The notes beneath the pieces were generated by a model. It saw nothing but the letters and a program-made list of their open reading frames with translations. It was not told the DNA's origin and did not search any database. Position numbers and translations under genes: made by a program. A stretch of DNA of 64,000 nt from Climacteris rufus (lineage: Eukaryota > Chordata > Aves > Passeriformes > Climacteridae), in assembly GCA_013398175.1 (NCBI GenBank), contig VZRZ01003061.1:32353-96352 (forward strand), read 5' to 3'. Positions within the stretch are counted from its first letter, which is position 1; the number at the start of each line of letters is the position of its first letter. Positions 52,019 through 63,369 of this stretch are shown here, piece by piece.

Positions 52019-52115
52019 GTCTCGCCGAGGAGGAGCTTTTTCAGAAACCGAGGCTAAGCATTGCAAAGGACCACATCATCATCTCACCAGGAGACACCCT
52101 AAAAATAAAATGCTG
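52019..52115 (+). CDS. VEGF receptor-like gene, coding exon 2 (start of Ig domain 1)
   Basis: A 97-bp exon between an acceptor (pyrimidine tract, GGGTCAG) and a consensus donor (CTG|GTAAGG). It enters in phase 1 and leaves in phase 2. It encodes residues 22-54, including PRLSIAKDHIIISPGDTLKI (32-51) and then K52-C53. This aligns with the start of Ig domain 1 of VEGFR-2, whose motif runs PRLSIQKD and later TLQITC, the last Cys being the first Cys of the domain disulfide. Splitting the codon just after that Cys (TG|G, W54) matches the phase 2 junction in KDR. The acidic stretch LAEEE directly after the signal peptide would be the mature N-terminus. Which VEGFR class it belongs to is discussed under exon 3. 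Confidence 0.8.
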
Positions 52116-55100
52116 GTAAGGATTGCTCCAGAATGCTGGATTTCTGTCCTTGTGTTGATTGCCTTGGCCCAGGACAGCTCCTGGGTAGGACAGAGCAGAG
52201 CCTGATGCTCAGCCAGCTGGGAACTGGGGCTGTTCACCCCAGTGCATTTCTTTGGAGGGACTTGGATGGGCTGTGACAGAGCAGGGAGGAAAGTCTGGGG
52301 TCAGCTTGGCCAGAGTCTTTGTGCTGTAAAGGGCCCCAAGCAAAACCCTGAGTCAGCACATGGCAGAGCTCATGGGAGAGGGATGTACCGTACTTGAGGG
52401 CATGACTGGAAAATCCTCTCTGGAAACAGGGGCAGATTCAGCTCCTCTGCAGCTAAAACCACTCTTCTGCTGCCTGTCCACAAGGAAATGACAAACAAGA
52501 CCACCAGGAACTGCCACCCAGCCTATAGTAGACCCTTAAATAAGCAGCAGTGTACATTCAAAGATCCAGCCTGTTAAAACATATCCTGTTCTTTAAATCA
52601 ATTTAACCAGGACTTGTGAAAAACCAAACTGCTGATGCTGTAAATCATGGCAGCTCTTCACTCCTCGGCACAATGTGTGCAACCAGCCATGCAAGGAACA
52701 GCAGAATTTTGGTAATGACAGGGAGAGGGTCCTCTGGGAATGGGATACAGCTGACTGGCACAGGAGGCAGAAGCAAACCCAGAGCACTCTCTGCTGTGCC
52801 AGAACACACAGCAGCTGCTGGGTCACACAAAAGGCCTCAGACTGAGATGGATGTAGGTGTTACTTGTTCTGAGTGGAATTTTTACACTTAACTACTGCCA
52901 GAGGTTGTTTTTCAATTTTTCCTCTGAAAGTGTGGTAGGAGAGAAGGCTTAAGGTAACACAAACTATCACAGTTTCTCTCTCTCTCACACACACATGGTT
53001 TTTACACCTTCTTGCAAGGTGTCCTTAACGTGGATAGTTTCCTGCAACAGAAAGTACTGAAAACAGTAAGAAAAAGCAGTGGGAAGGTGAATTTAAGCTT
53101 TAGTTTCCGCTGATTCCGCAGAGTTCCCTTCTGATTTTTGTCCCAGACTATTTAATTCTTTGTTATACAGAAAGGTGAATCACCTCAGACTGTGTAAATT
53201 TGGGATGTCTTCTGGAGTGTAAGGCAGCTTTTTTCCAAATACCTCCAGCTAGCCATGTGGCTTACGAGGTCAGAACAACCTTCCAGTGGTATTTTTAGCT
53301 TGGCAAACAGCAAACACGATGGCAATAAAGTCTAAGCAGTCCTTTAAATTCTAGATGTGTACTCCATAAAACACGAGGTCTGTGGAGTGCCCCAGGCCAA
53401 TTAATTCAACACTTTCCAGCAGTTCTCCATCCACTACCTTTTTAATCTGGAGGAACACCCAGCTCTTCTCATATCAGCAGATGAATAAATAGTTGAAGAC
53501 GTTATTGGCACTCCAGTCCCACGTTGCTTTATGGATGCAAAGCAATACATCCACCTGACAGGTCTGAGAAACACAAAAGGATGTGAGCACAGCACAGGTA
53601 AACGTGGGACCAGGGGCCTGGAGCACTTCAGCTCCTTGGCTCAGGTCATGCAAGAGCTGGGAATAGAAGTAAGGTGTGGTTTCTGAATGCAATGTTCCCT
53701 AGATCAGGCCCTGTGGATGCCTGCTCTCCTGCCTCCTCTGCCACACCACCACAGTTAGCTCCTAGCCCAGGGGGAGCTCTGGAATTCTGTGCACTTCCAG
53801 GGGTACTAGGGCTGTGTGGGGCACAGCACGAGGCAGCAGAGCCAGCAGATCTGTGGGAATATCCTTTCTCTCTTCAACTCCAGGCATTTGAGGTTCTTGG
53901 CCAAGATTTGCTGATTTTTGGTAGTGGGGCCAAAGCTACTGCTCTGACTCCCCTCTGCCAAACCCAAAGCAATAGCCAAAGTCTTCATCTTCCACTGAGT
54001 AAAGTATGTAGGAGGAAAAGGTGGGCAGATGTAAGGAAGCACAGGCGTCTGAAATCCCAGTCCTGCTCTGCAGAGCCACCAGAGCAGATTCCAGCCCGGA
54101 TGGCCAGCAGGGTGGGTGTGGGTGACGTGCTGGGAGCTGTGTGTCTCCGTGTGAACTGGCACTGTTCCCTGCTCCGGGCCAGCAGTCCCAGTCCTGGCCA
54201 GTCACCAGTGACGTTGGTGAGGTGGGGCAGAGCTCTGGGTGCTCAGGAGGACAGGAAGCTGCTCTGACGTGGGGTGCGGTTGTCCAAGTCACCAGAGCAT
54301 CCAGGAACGAGGGCGAGGCTGTTCACCAGAGAGGATATTTCCACTTTTCCCTTCAGCCTTGTGCTGGGAATAACCTCAGAGCTCAGCTCCTTGTCCGCCT
54401 CCTCTCCAGGAAGGCGACAGAGGGACGGGCAGGAATGAGGGCCAAGAGGATGTTTGTGTGTCACTGAATGGCCTGGCCAACGAGGTCTGATTGCACCTAT
54501 TGCACCACTGCAGGGCCACTGGAGCTCTGGAGTTGTTGGCTAGCTGGGAATTTCACACAGATAGACAGTTTGGGTATTTACCATCTCGGCCCTGAGTCAA
54601 TGAGTCTAGACCGGATTTCTCCCTGGCAATGCTCAGCTGGGGAAATCCAGGGGTTCTTACTCCTTCCTCAGCTCAGCACATGCCATTGGGAATTCACTGA
54701 GGGAGAAGGGTGAGTCAATGCCCCTGCTCTCTGGGAGAGTGGCTCCTCTCTGCAAACACCCACAGAACTCCTCTCTCTAAGACCAGCTTCTTCCCCAGAA
54801 AAACCCACAAGGGATTGCCCGCTAACCCACCAGTTCCCACACTGGAAACCAGCTTGCTGCAAAAAACACCACAATCTTCAGCTTGTAGGCCTGTGTGGCA
54901 TCTCTGGTACATCCCCAGAGCCCCCAGTGCAGCCCAAGCCAAAGGGAGCTCCAGGAGCTCGAGCTGCCATGGCCTGATGCTTCCAGCACATCCAGCTGTG
55001 ACTTGGATCAGCTGGAAGCTCTGTGTCCTGCAGCAGGTGACACCCAGGCCCTGCTCTCTGTCATGAACTCCAGGGAATTGCATTTGCCATGAGCCGTTCT

Positions 55101-55680
55101 CAGAGATCTGACAGCAGATGGTTCAGGTGGGTGGCATGGTACATCCTCTGCCCTCCTGGCTTGCTGTTCTGCCTGTTGTGACAAGGAGAATTGGAAAAAA
55201 TGTGTCCTGAGCAGATATTCCAAGATTTGTAATCTGATTAGTTTCAGGCCCATCCCAAAAATGAAGACTGAGTCACTGCTGATTAAGCAAGAAAAGTGAT
55301 GTGAAGTTACATAAACGTTCTCCTCTCCCCATGCAGCCTTAGTGCAGGAAAATATACATTCATTTAGCTGTTAAAATATGCAAAATCCTCAGCCTGGAAC
55401 AAACATATAATTTTATCTGATGCTTTCTAATGTTTGAAGAGGCTAAAACACAGTGTTAGAAAAACAAACTGGTGTTCAGGCAGACTGATAGAAGGAAAAT
55501 TAGACTTTTCTCAGGGAGCTCGCTGCAGTTCCCACTGGGTATTGCAGGAAGAGTTTGGGGAAGAGTTTGGGGTGATGCAGCTCAATGTCTGATGGGAATG
55601 ACAAGAGCAGGAGCGCTGGGAAGGGCGGGAAGGCCCGGATTTGGCGAAGGCCGTGTGACGCGGGTGTGTTGTGCTGGCAG
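52116..55680 (+). other. Intron 2 of the VEGFR-like gene (3.6 kb)
   Basis: It begins GTAAGG and ends GTGCTGGCAG. Apart from a short CT/CA microsatellite at 52974-52996, no repeat or exon is evident. Open frames of up to 197 residues, such as that at 53674-54267, lack family motifs and are treated as chance. Confidence 0.75.
52974..52996. repeat. (TC)n(AC)n compound microsatellite
   Basis: A short TC run passing directly into an AC run. Confidence 0.9.
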
Positions 55681-55883
55681 GGGAGCGCCGTCGGTGAGCT
55701 GGCAGCTGAGGGGGGACGAGCCCCGCGTGCGGCAGAGCAGCTGCGGCGAGGCCGGCGGGCTGAGCTGCAGCCAGCTCGTGCTCAGGAGGGCCGCGCACAA
55801 CGACACCGGCTACCTCAGCTGCGGCCTGCGCGCCGCCCCGCGCCGCGACGGGCTCCTGGCCAGGGTCTACGTCTACGTCCAAG
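55681..55883 (+). CDS. VEGF receptor-like gene, coding exon 3 (rest of Ig domain 1); kdr-like/VEGFR-4 candidate
   Basis: A 203-bp exon between GTGCTGGCAG and CAAG|GTAAGA, entering in phase 2 and leaving in phase 1 as in KDR. It encodes residues 55-121. Visible Ig features are W61 (core tryptophan), C75 and C83 (an extra Cys pair like CSDGLFC in VEGFR-2), the sequon and domain signature HNDTGYLSC (93-101; NDTG is shared by the VEGFR family), and the ending RVYVYVQ (115-121), close to VIYVYVQ of KDR. C53 and C101 would close the domain. The exon is extremely GC- and CpG-rich and codes for many Arg, Ala and Gly residues, unlike exon 2. It differs strongly from avian KDR as I remember it, which argues for a paralog: the kdr-like/VEGFR-4 class kept outside placental mammals, or less likely FLT4. 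No symbol is assigned because the kinase region is not in view. Confidence 0.8.
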
Positions 55884-56245
55884 GTAAGAACTCCGATTTT
55901 TTTGATTGCCACCGGTTGGGCTGTGGGGTCTGGGTGGGGCAGGACCAGCAATGCAGGGATTTCCCACATCCCACCTCTCGCTGGCCCAGTTGGGCTGTGG
56001 GGTCTGCGTGGGGCAGGACCGGCAATCCCAGGCTTTCCCACATCCCACGTCCTGCTGGGCCAGGAGAGAGCACCAGCTCTGCCACTCCGAACAGACCAAA
56101 CATATCTGGATTTTCATGCCAGCTGAATTCTCAGAGAGATAGAGAGATTACCCGTCCTGTTCAATTCCAAGACTTGAAAGCTGGATTGTCCCAGCTCTGC
56201 CACTCCGAACAGACCAAACATATCTGGATTTTCATGCCAGCTGAA

Positions 56246-56302
56246 TGTTGCCCTGACTTTTGCAGTTCTGGATGTTATCATTCTTTTGTAACCAGTTTCT
56301 CA
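56246..56302 (+). mobile_element. LTR fragment (first 57 bp), ends at an ambiguous base
   Basis: Identical to the first 57 bp of the solo LTR at 56460 and preceded by the same GCTGAA. It stops exactly at the N at 56303, so it is probably a contig end rather than a biological truncation. Confidence 0.8.
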
Positions 56303-56303
56303 N
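56303..56303. other. Single ambiguous base marking a join
   Basis: One N separates two sequences that each recur elsewhere in the block. This is the pattern expected where an assembler joined contigs inside a repeat. Confidence 0.95.
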
Positions 56304-56459
56304 GATTTCCCACCTCCCACTGGCCCATTTGGGCTGTGGGGTCTGTGTTGGGCAGGACCGGCAATCCCGGGCTTTCCCACATCCTGCTGGGCCAGGAGAG
56401 AGCACCAGCTCTGCCACTCCGAACAGACCAAACATATCTGGATTTTCATGCCAGCTGAA

Positions 56460-56764
56460 TGTTGCCCTGACTTTTGCAGTTCTGGATGTTATCATTCTTT
56501 TGTAACCAGTTTCTCACACATTCTCTGTAAACATAGCCATGTTATTGTAACGGTATCTTTTTGTTTACATTCCTTTCTCCTGGGCACAGAAGTTTGATGG
56601 ACATTTCCCTTGACCAGTGTGATTGAGGGGAGGCCCTTTGTCTCCTCCAATCCACAGTGAATTATAAGCCACATATAGAATAAAGATGGGCGGGGGAAGC
56701 CCAGAACTTGTTCCTTCACTCTCCAGAGGTTTCTGTCTCCTTCTTTCGTGTCGTTACTGTGACA
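56460..56764 (+). mobile_element. Solo LTR of an endogenous retrovirus (305 bp), with 6-bp target duplication
   Basis: The element starts TGTTGCCC and ends GTGACA, the usual TG...CA ends, and is flanked by GCTGAA on both sides (56454-56459 and 56765-56770). It carries a TATA-like TATAAG at 56663 and a polyadenylation signal AATAAA at 56679-56684, which set the + orientation. There is no primer-binding site, internal region or coding sequence, so it is a solo LTR left after recombination between two LTRs. A 6-bp target duplication and a short LTR fit class II (ERVK/alpha-beta-like) avian elements, but the family is not identified. The related copy at 56122 has the uninterrupted site. Confidence 0.85.
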
Positions 56765-59700
56765 GCTGAATTCTCAGACATAGATGTGAGAACAAGAGAT
56801 TACCTATCCTGTTCAATTCCAAGACTTGAAAACTGGATTGTCCCATCAGTTTAGTGCTCCAAGTCACTGATACACCGACTTCTTTCACTGTCTTTTCCTT
56901 TTAAGACCTAATTCTTTAATCCTAAAGTGTTTTGCTGTCACAGTGCTTTTCCAAAGATTCATCCTGAATGCCCTCTCTTTCCCTTCCTCCCCAGGCATGA
57001 AACTTCCCAACAGGATTCTTTGTCATTCCTCCCCTCCTACACATTTGTGTACTGCTTTGTCCTTCACATCTGTGAGATGTTCTTAGAGCTGAGCGAACTG
57101 CATTAGACATATTTTATTGTAAAAAGTGCCCCATTGCTCATTTTTGTTCCCTTTGAGCTGCCTCTCCCCCACATGTCAGAATCATTGAGTTCAGATCCAA
57201 TCATAAATGGAAGCAGAAGCTTCAGAGGAGCATGGTCCTCAGTGATTAAGTGAATGCAACCTACTGAGCAACCATTCCAATAATGTGCTTTTTTGTTAGA
57301 ATATTCCCCCAAAGCACTGATTTTGCTTCAATCTACTTGACCAGCACATTACTAAACACTGAATCATCTTGGATCTTCCAAGCTGAGATTGTGAATCCTC
57401 AGATGAAAGAGCTGACTTTTAGTGTCTTGAATAGGGAATGACACAAACTCCTCCAGTGCTGAACAGGCTCGTCCTTCAGTTCCCCACAAATACTCATGGG
57501 AATGAATTAATTTCATTTTCCTAGTAAATGCTAACATGTGGTTCTTTGAATCCTTTTACTCAAACTAATGCTGGAGAGGCAATGAGTCTGTCTGATGGTA
57601 TTTGAATAGCGCTGCAAGCGTACGCTTACGGAAAACATAAATCTTTGCTGGGCAGCTCTGACAGTCCCAGGCTGTTGCTAATGATGGTGAATTAACATGA
57701 GGTGGGGCTTCCATTCCCAGGGGACTGTGATATGCCCACACAGCCAAATTCAACCTTTGCACCACCAGGTGAACACACCTGCTTGATTCATGTGGGTGAC
57801 ACTTTCCTGCCTGTTGAAAATAGCCCCTTTCTACCCTTATCCTGCCTTCCCAGCAAGTTTTCCTCTAATTGGAAAGTAGCTTTTTGGCATTACTTCTTAG
57901 TTCCTGAAGTCATTTTTTTTCTCCCTTTCTATTTCCTTTCTCTGTTTTTTTCTTGGTACTCTGAGCCCTGGTTGCTTTATCCACCCTGGTTCTTGTGCTG
58001 AGCTGTTTCCTTTTCCCATTACACCCAGCTCAGAGTCCCCAGGTCTAACATTGTTAACCCAGCCCGTGCTGTGTTTCAGGAAACTGCAAACTCAATTCTC
58101 TGTCCTGATTCAGTGCCCTGGCTGCCTACCCAGCCCTTCATTACTCTGTGGCAGAAGCACGTGCAGGAAGCACTGCGGATCTTTGGGGACTGCCTGAGCA
58201 CTTTCCTGAAGCAAACATCTCAAGTTATGAAATGCCTCGCTGGGGATGCTCTTGGAACAGAGATGATCTAAAAAAATAGCAGGATGTCCTCCTACTTGCC
58301 TGAGACTGCTGTGCCAAGGTTCCCCTGACAAACAGCACAGAATCACCCTCTCAGGTGCACTCTAATTGTGTCCCATGTGTCCGTGCTCTCAAAGCTCTTA
58401 CTCAGACCCCTGTGCTTTGAAAGTCATGGAAGGAAAAGTGGGTGGAAAATGCTCTGGCTTGTGCCATGCAGGCCAAAGCAGGGTTCTGCCACAGCTGCTC
58501 AGTCTAGAAGCTGCAAGTTCCTGCTGGGATCTGGCCTGCCAGGCTGAGGAAGCTGCTTGGCCCTGTGAAATGGAGCTATTTATACCTCAGCATGGTTCTG
58601 TCCTCAGGGCACGCTCTTCCTCCCATTCAGTTCCTGTGGATATTTGTTGGTAGCCAGAAGCTGTCCTGGGGATGAGGAGACTGCTCTGCAGTGAGGGCTC
58701 TGTGGACTGGGGAGTTAAACAAGGCTTTCAGAACACACCTATGGCTTTCTTCAATATTTAAACATGCCTTTGTAAGGAAATTGCTGTGCCAGTGTCTGGG
58801 CAGCACTGAGAAACCCATCAGTTGTCTCTGAGTGATCTCACAGATCCCTGGGAGTGCCAGACAGGGGTGAGGTGCAGAGCTTGCCTCTCTGGATGTTGTG
58901 TGGAGAGAGCACAGTGGGGTGTTTGAGAGCCTGAGCCAGGTGGAGGGAGAAAATGTTGAGCCAGACCCCGAAGGCTGGAGTTTCCTCTGCGGTTAAAGCC
59001 ATTATTGCCAAAAAAGGAAGGGGAATGGTATTTTCCCTCCATTCCTGGCCTGCTGCTTGACACCGAGCTGAGAACAGGATTGCATGGGAAGCCCTGCTTA
59101 TTGGCCATTATTTCCTGTGCTTGCTTCTGCTTTTCCAGCCTCCCTGGCGGGGTCTGTGAGCTCTGCCAGAACCTGGCACTCGCAGCTCTCCCTGCCCAGG
59201 GCTGAGCCCTGACCCTGCACATCCCTGGGACCAGGAGGGCCCTGGAGGCAGCAGGGGCAGCTCCATCTCTCAGCTGGGCTCTGGCACTGGAGGGAGGCAC
59301 AGCTCAGGATCTTAATCCTGAATTAATTGTTCCCGAGGCCTTTGTTGATTCCTGCTGCAGCTGCAAGTCCCAAGGATCAGAATTAAAAGGGAAGACAGCC
59401 CCTTTCTCCTGTTGCCCATCTCATGGTTGGAAATACAGAGTAGCTCAGGGCTGGAACAGAAAGAGTTGGGAGGCTTTAACTGTGGTGATTCCATTGCAGC
59501 TCTGAGGGATAATCTCTGCAGGGAAAGGCAGTGTCTGGTCCAACACTGCAGTGCTGGATGGGCAGAGCAGCTCCACAGAAAACGCTGCCACAGCCACCCA
59601 GACACAGCACCTGCTTCCATCTCCTTCTGCAATTACCCTACCCAGCCAAGGGATACCTCTCTGTGAGGAATATACTCATTTATTCCAGCCTTTGGCATCC

Positions 59701-59928
59701 CTGTGCCAGGGGAAAGGTGAAAACACAGACAGTCCTCCTGACAATGGTCCCCTCAGTGAGTTATCAACTTTATTCTCACATTAAATCCAAAATTCAGCAT
59801 TGTTCCAGCTACTAAGCAGAAAACTATCTCAGACAAAACCAGGTCAGTGTCCACCCCTTATTCCATATCTTTTACATCATGCCAGGTGCCACATTGTCCA
59901 ATACTCCATTGCTCTTCCTGTCTTTTAA

Positions 59929-60280
59929 TATATCTATATCTATATCTATATCTATATCTATATCTATATCATCTATATCCATATCCATATCCATATCTAT
60001 CTCTATCTCCATATCTATATCCATATCTATATCAATATCCATATCTATCCATCTATATCTATGTCTATGTCTATGTCTATGTCTATGTCTATATCTATAT
60101 CTATATCTATATCTATATCTATATCTATATCTATATCTATATCTATATCATCTATATCCATATCCATATCCATATCCATATCTATCTCTATCTCTATATC
60201 TATATCCATATCCATATCCATATCAATATCCATATCTATCTATCTATATCTATATGTATATCTATATCTATGTGTATCTC
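59929..60280. repeat. Long (ATATCT)n-type microsatellite
   Basis: About 352 bp of TATCTA hexamers with CCATAT and GTCTAT variants. Open frames in several phases on both strands give repeating Tyr-Leu, Ser-Ile or Asp-Ile peptides, which are not genes. A variant block starting atctatatcc at 59971 recurs at 60150, giving a higher-order period of 179 bp. Confidence 0.97.
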
Positions 60281-63200
60281 ACAGATATCATTCCCAGCTG
60301 AAACCAGGACACTGGGGCACATATAAAATTTAACATGGCTTAGAGAAGGAGGAAAAAAAAGACAAATCAAGCAAAGATTCATTCCACCTTCCCAAAGGGC
60401 TATCCCAGGCTCTGGACTAGACAGGAGTCAGGACTTGCAGCTCTCAGCTCTTTGAAATCCTGTCAGTGTCAGCAAAGGCAGAGTCCTGGGGGTGTCAGCT
60501 GGAAGAGCTCCTGCCTCAAATGCTGCCTCAGCTCCGAGTTCCCTGGCAGCTCCTGTGCCAGAGCCAAGGATTTGCTGCACTTTCTGTAGCCCTCAGTCAG
60601 TGCGTCAGAGGAAGGAGCGAGTCTGCTCATTCTGCTGCCTCCACCTTCTCTGCCTGTATTGCTGAGGTAACTGGAGCTGGGCACATCTTGCCAAAGAGTG
60701 TCTGGAAAAGTTCATCCAAGTTTCCAAGCTGTGATTCCTGCCCACCCCCCAATGGCATTTGCTTTGCCACAGCTGCAGGGCTAAAGGAGGCACCTCCTCA
60801 CTGTATGGGGCCAGCAACATCCTTCAGCATCTTCTATGCAAAGCAGGGCTGTTATTCTCTTTCTTGAAATAGTTATGGCCATGATAGAGCTGGTTCTCAA
60901 ATAACTACTTGAGAAACACGAGTCCCATCTCCTCTGCCTGCAATTGGCACAAAATCCTGTGTGTGAGCCCAGTGCTGCCTGCCCAGGAGGGTCCAAGGAT
61001 TCCCCAATTCCTGTTTATCCCAGTGTGGCTCACTCTGAACACACAAACATTTTAGCAGTGAACATTTTAGCAGTGTGTCCCCTCCCAGAGCCATCAGCTG
61101 GAGTGTCAGTGTGAGCTAGGAACACGGCAGGACTGAGGGAGTCATTTGCTTCCATCCATTTGGTTCTCAGCACTGATGTTCACAGGAACATGGGAAACCC
61201 AGAAGATGCTCCTGCAGAGAATTTGAGTTCTGGGTGCTTCTAAATCCTGTGTGGGCACCATGAAGGCACCAGCCACAGTGCAGTGCTGCCAGGAGCCCAG
61301 AGCACAAGGACTGAAAATCCAATTTGAAGCAAGACAGACATTTATATGGGAGCACAAGTCCTGCTGAGGCCATTCTGAAGGGAAAACAATTTGTCCTGCT
61401 GGAGCATCTCCCTGCTGGTCAGCTCCAGGGAAGGGCAGAAGCTCTCCCTTGCTGCTGCAGAGAGTGAGGAGGGTACAAGGGCTGCATGGGGGTGGAGTTC
61501 ACATCAGGAACAGCCTCTCCCTTATCAACCAGCACAGCCCAGAGATGTGCAGCCCCATGGCCCTCATCCCTTTCCCACCAAGAGCAATCTAAAGAGGCTG
61601 GAAGTGCATGGAAGCACCCCTCAGATGAGATCATGTTTTGCTTCTGATGTTCTTTGAAGCTGATCTCTACCTCCTTAATTCTCTTGACAGTTCACAGAGA
61701 TAATCTAAAAGTGAGAAGCAGAACTGCAGGGCCGGGGTGACAGCTTTGGGCTTTGGCTCCCTTTCCCTGAGATATTACAGTGGGAACAGAGCTGGAGCTG
61801 CATTTCTGCTTTCTTCCAGGCTGGAGACAGCTGCACTTGCTGCCAGAGCCTGGGCCAGCTGAGATAGGGAGATGCTGAGCTGTCTGCCCAGCAGACACAG
61901 TGTCAGAGCACAGGGAATACAGGCTGTGCTGTGCAGGACCCTCGCTGCTGCCCCTCAGGGATTCAGGCCTGGCTCCAAGGGAAAAGAAAGATGCTTTTAA
62001 TTCTGGATCAAGGCATTCAGTACCTTCAAACCATATCCTACAGGGTCTCACTTTGAAGTGGAGGAGCCACTGGGATGTTGAGTGAGCAGCAGAAGTTGCT
62101 GGCACTGCCAGTGACAGCCCAGCAGGAAGGGAACCCATCCCTCCTCATGGATCAGGAATGTCCAAATGAAAGCCCAAGGGCCAGAATCACACACACTCCC
62201 CCCACTGCTTCCTTCCTGCTTTTTATCCACCCAGTAGTGGCCAATTGCTGAGCCTTCCCCAAGGTGGGAGCTCTGGCCTTAATGGGACTTCAGGTAAAGC
62301 TGGGGAATATTTTCTACAAAGTCAAAGCCTGCCTCAAACCTGGTGTGGGGAGTCAGAATTTATAAATTCTTCTGCTGCTTGAAACATAATTCCAGACAAA
62401 GCATGGTGACTTGTTTTTTGTATTCGGGGTTTTTTTTAATAAATCTTTCCTTTTTGCCTTTATTTGCTTGGCAGCGAGAAGCATTTTTCTTCTACAATTC
62501 TTGAAGTAACACTTTTTAAAGTAATATTTTTTTCTCTACAAATATTCCTGTGTTTCTAACAGTAATCTCCAGGGGAAGAATGCATTTCATTTGACCAAAA
62601 CAAAATGCTTCATGTTGACTCAGAATGGCTTCTGGGGGTTTTGCAGTCGCTTTTGTTTTGCCTAAAGAGAAAATATTCTGCTTTCTGTTTAATCCAAACA
62701 TTCCACCACCAATTCTTTTCATTGGCCTGCCAAACTGAAAGGTCTTTTATTTTCAAAGATTTGGTTTCAAAACAAGTGCCTTTATAGGAGTTACTCCTGT
62801 ACCTAGAGGCAGCTTTGATGGGCTACCAGGGGGAATTCAGCAGGCCAGGCAGCTTCCTTGTGAAGCTTTCCAAAATGCTCTGACCAAAGTGTCACTGCAC
62901 GGCTAATGCTGCTATTACTGTCAAGAACAGGTTATAAACCTCCTCTCAGTGTTTTTGACCTTGATGAAGACAAACTTCATGGGGATTATGTCAAAACGTG
63001 AACTTAAAGAACCTGTGAAACTCTGCCCAGGCTCCCCAGCTTAGGTATGGCTGAATGAAGGAAATAAATGGCGAGGGCCACCAGAGAATCATCTTTAGCT
63101 GGAACAAAGTGAGAGGCGAAATGAGAATGTTCAGGAATTTCACGGGCATGAGCAGCCGTGAATGACTGTCCTCAAAGGCCATTTAGTGCTTATCATCCTC

Positions 63201-63343
63201 GTGGGCTGACAGCACCTGAAGGGAGAGACGATGTCAACTCCAGGGCTTCAGATGTGAGACAAATACCACGAGACAAATTGCTGTCACGGTGCAGGAAACA
63301 CGGGCAGCAATGAAAAGCACCCAAAATCCTGTATAAAATGCTC

Positions 63344-63369
63344 TGTGTGTGTGTGTGTGTGTGTGTGTG
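63344..63369. repeat. (TG)13 microsatellite
   Basis: Thirteen uninterrupted TG dinucleotides. Confidence 0.97.

Larger units (their letters stand above)
55916..56453. repeat. Locally duplicated block (74-bp unit plus flanking segment)
   Basis: A 74-bp unit beginning ttgggctgtggggtctg occurs at 55916 and 55990 and again at 56329. A flanking segment beginning agctctgccactccgaacag occurs at 56075, 56193 and 56407. The copies from 56193 and from 56407 are identical for 110 bp, up to an ambiguous base at 56303. The block is either a real multi-step tandem duplication or an assembly join error. Confidence 0.9.

Noticed and set aside
53674..54267. A 197-codon open frame within intron 2
   Set aside because: No family motif, and it would interrupt the well-supported exon 2 to exon 3 junction.
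20033..55883. Calling the gene KDR (VEGFR-2) itself
   Set aside because: Motifs are KDR-like, but the linker and most of Ig domain 1 differ from avian KDR as I know it. A paralog fits better, although this is from memory and not a search.
55585..55887. Arg/Ala-rich open frame overlapping exon 3 in another frame
   Set aside because: A by-product of very high GC, which removes stop codons from all frames.
55472..56458. A 328-codon open frame on the + strand
   Set aside because: It merely reads through exon 3 and runs on across both splice sites into the duplicated intronic block and an ambiguous base. The acceptor, donor and family alignment define the real exon.
59131..59204. Possible exon 4 after the acceptor-like ttttccag near 59131-59140
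   Set aside because: The frame entered in phase 1 is open and reaches a CAG, but its residues show no Ig domain 2 motif and no good donor follows.
59847..60333. Tyr-Leu, Ser-Ile and Asp-Ile repeat proteins
   Set aside because: Translations of the TATCTA microsatellite on both strands.
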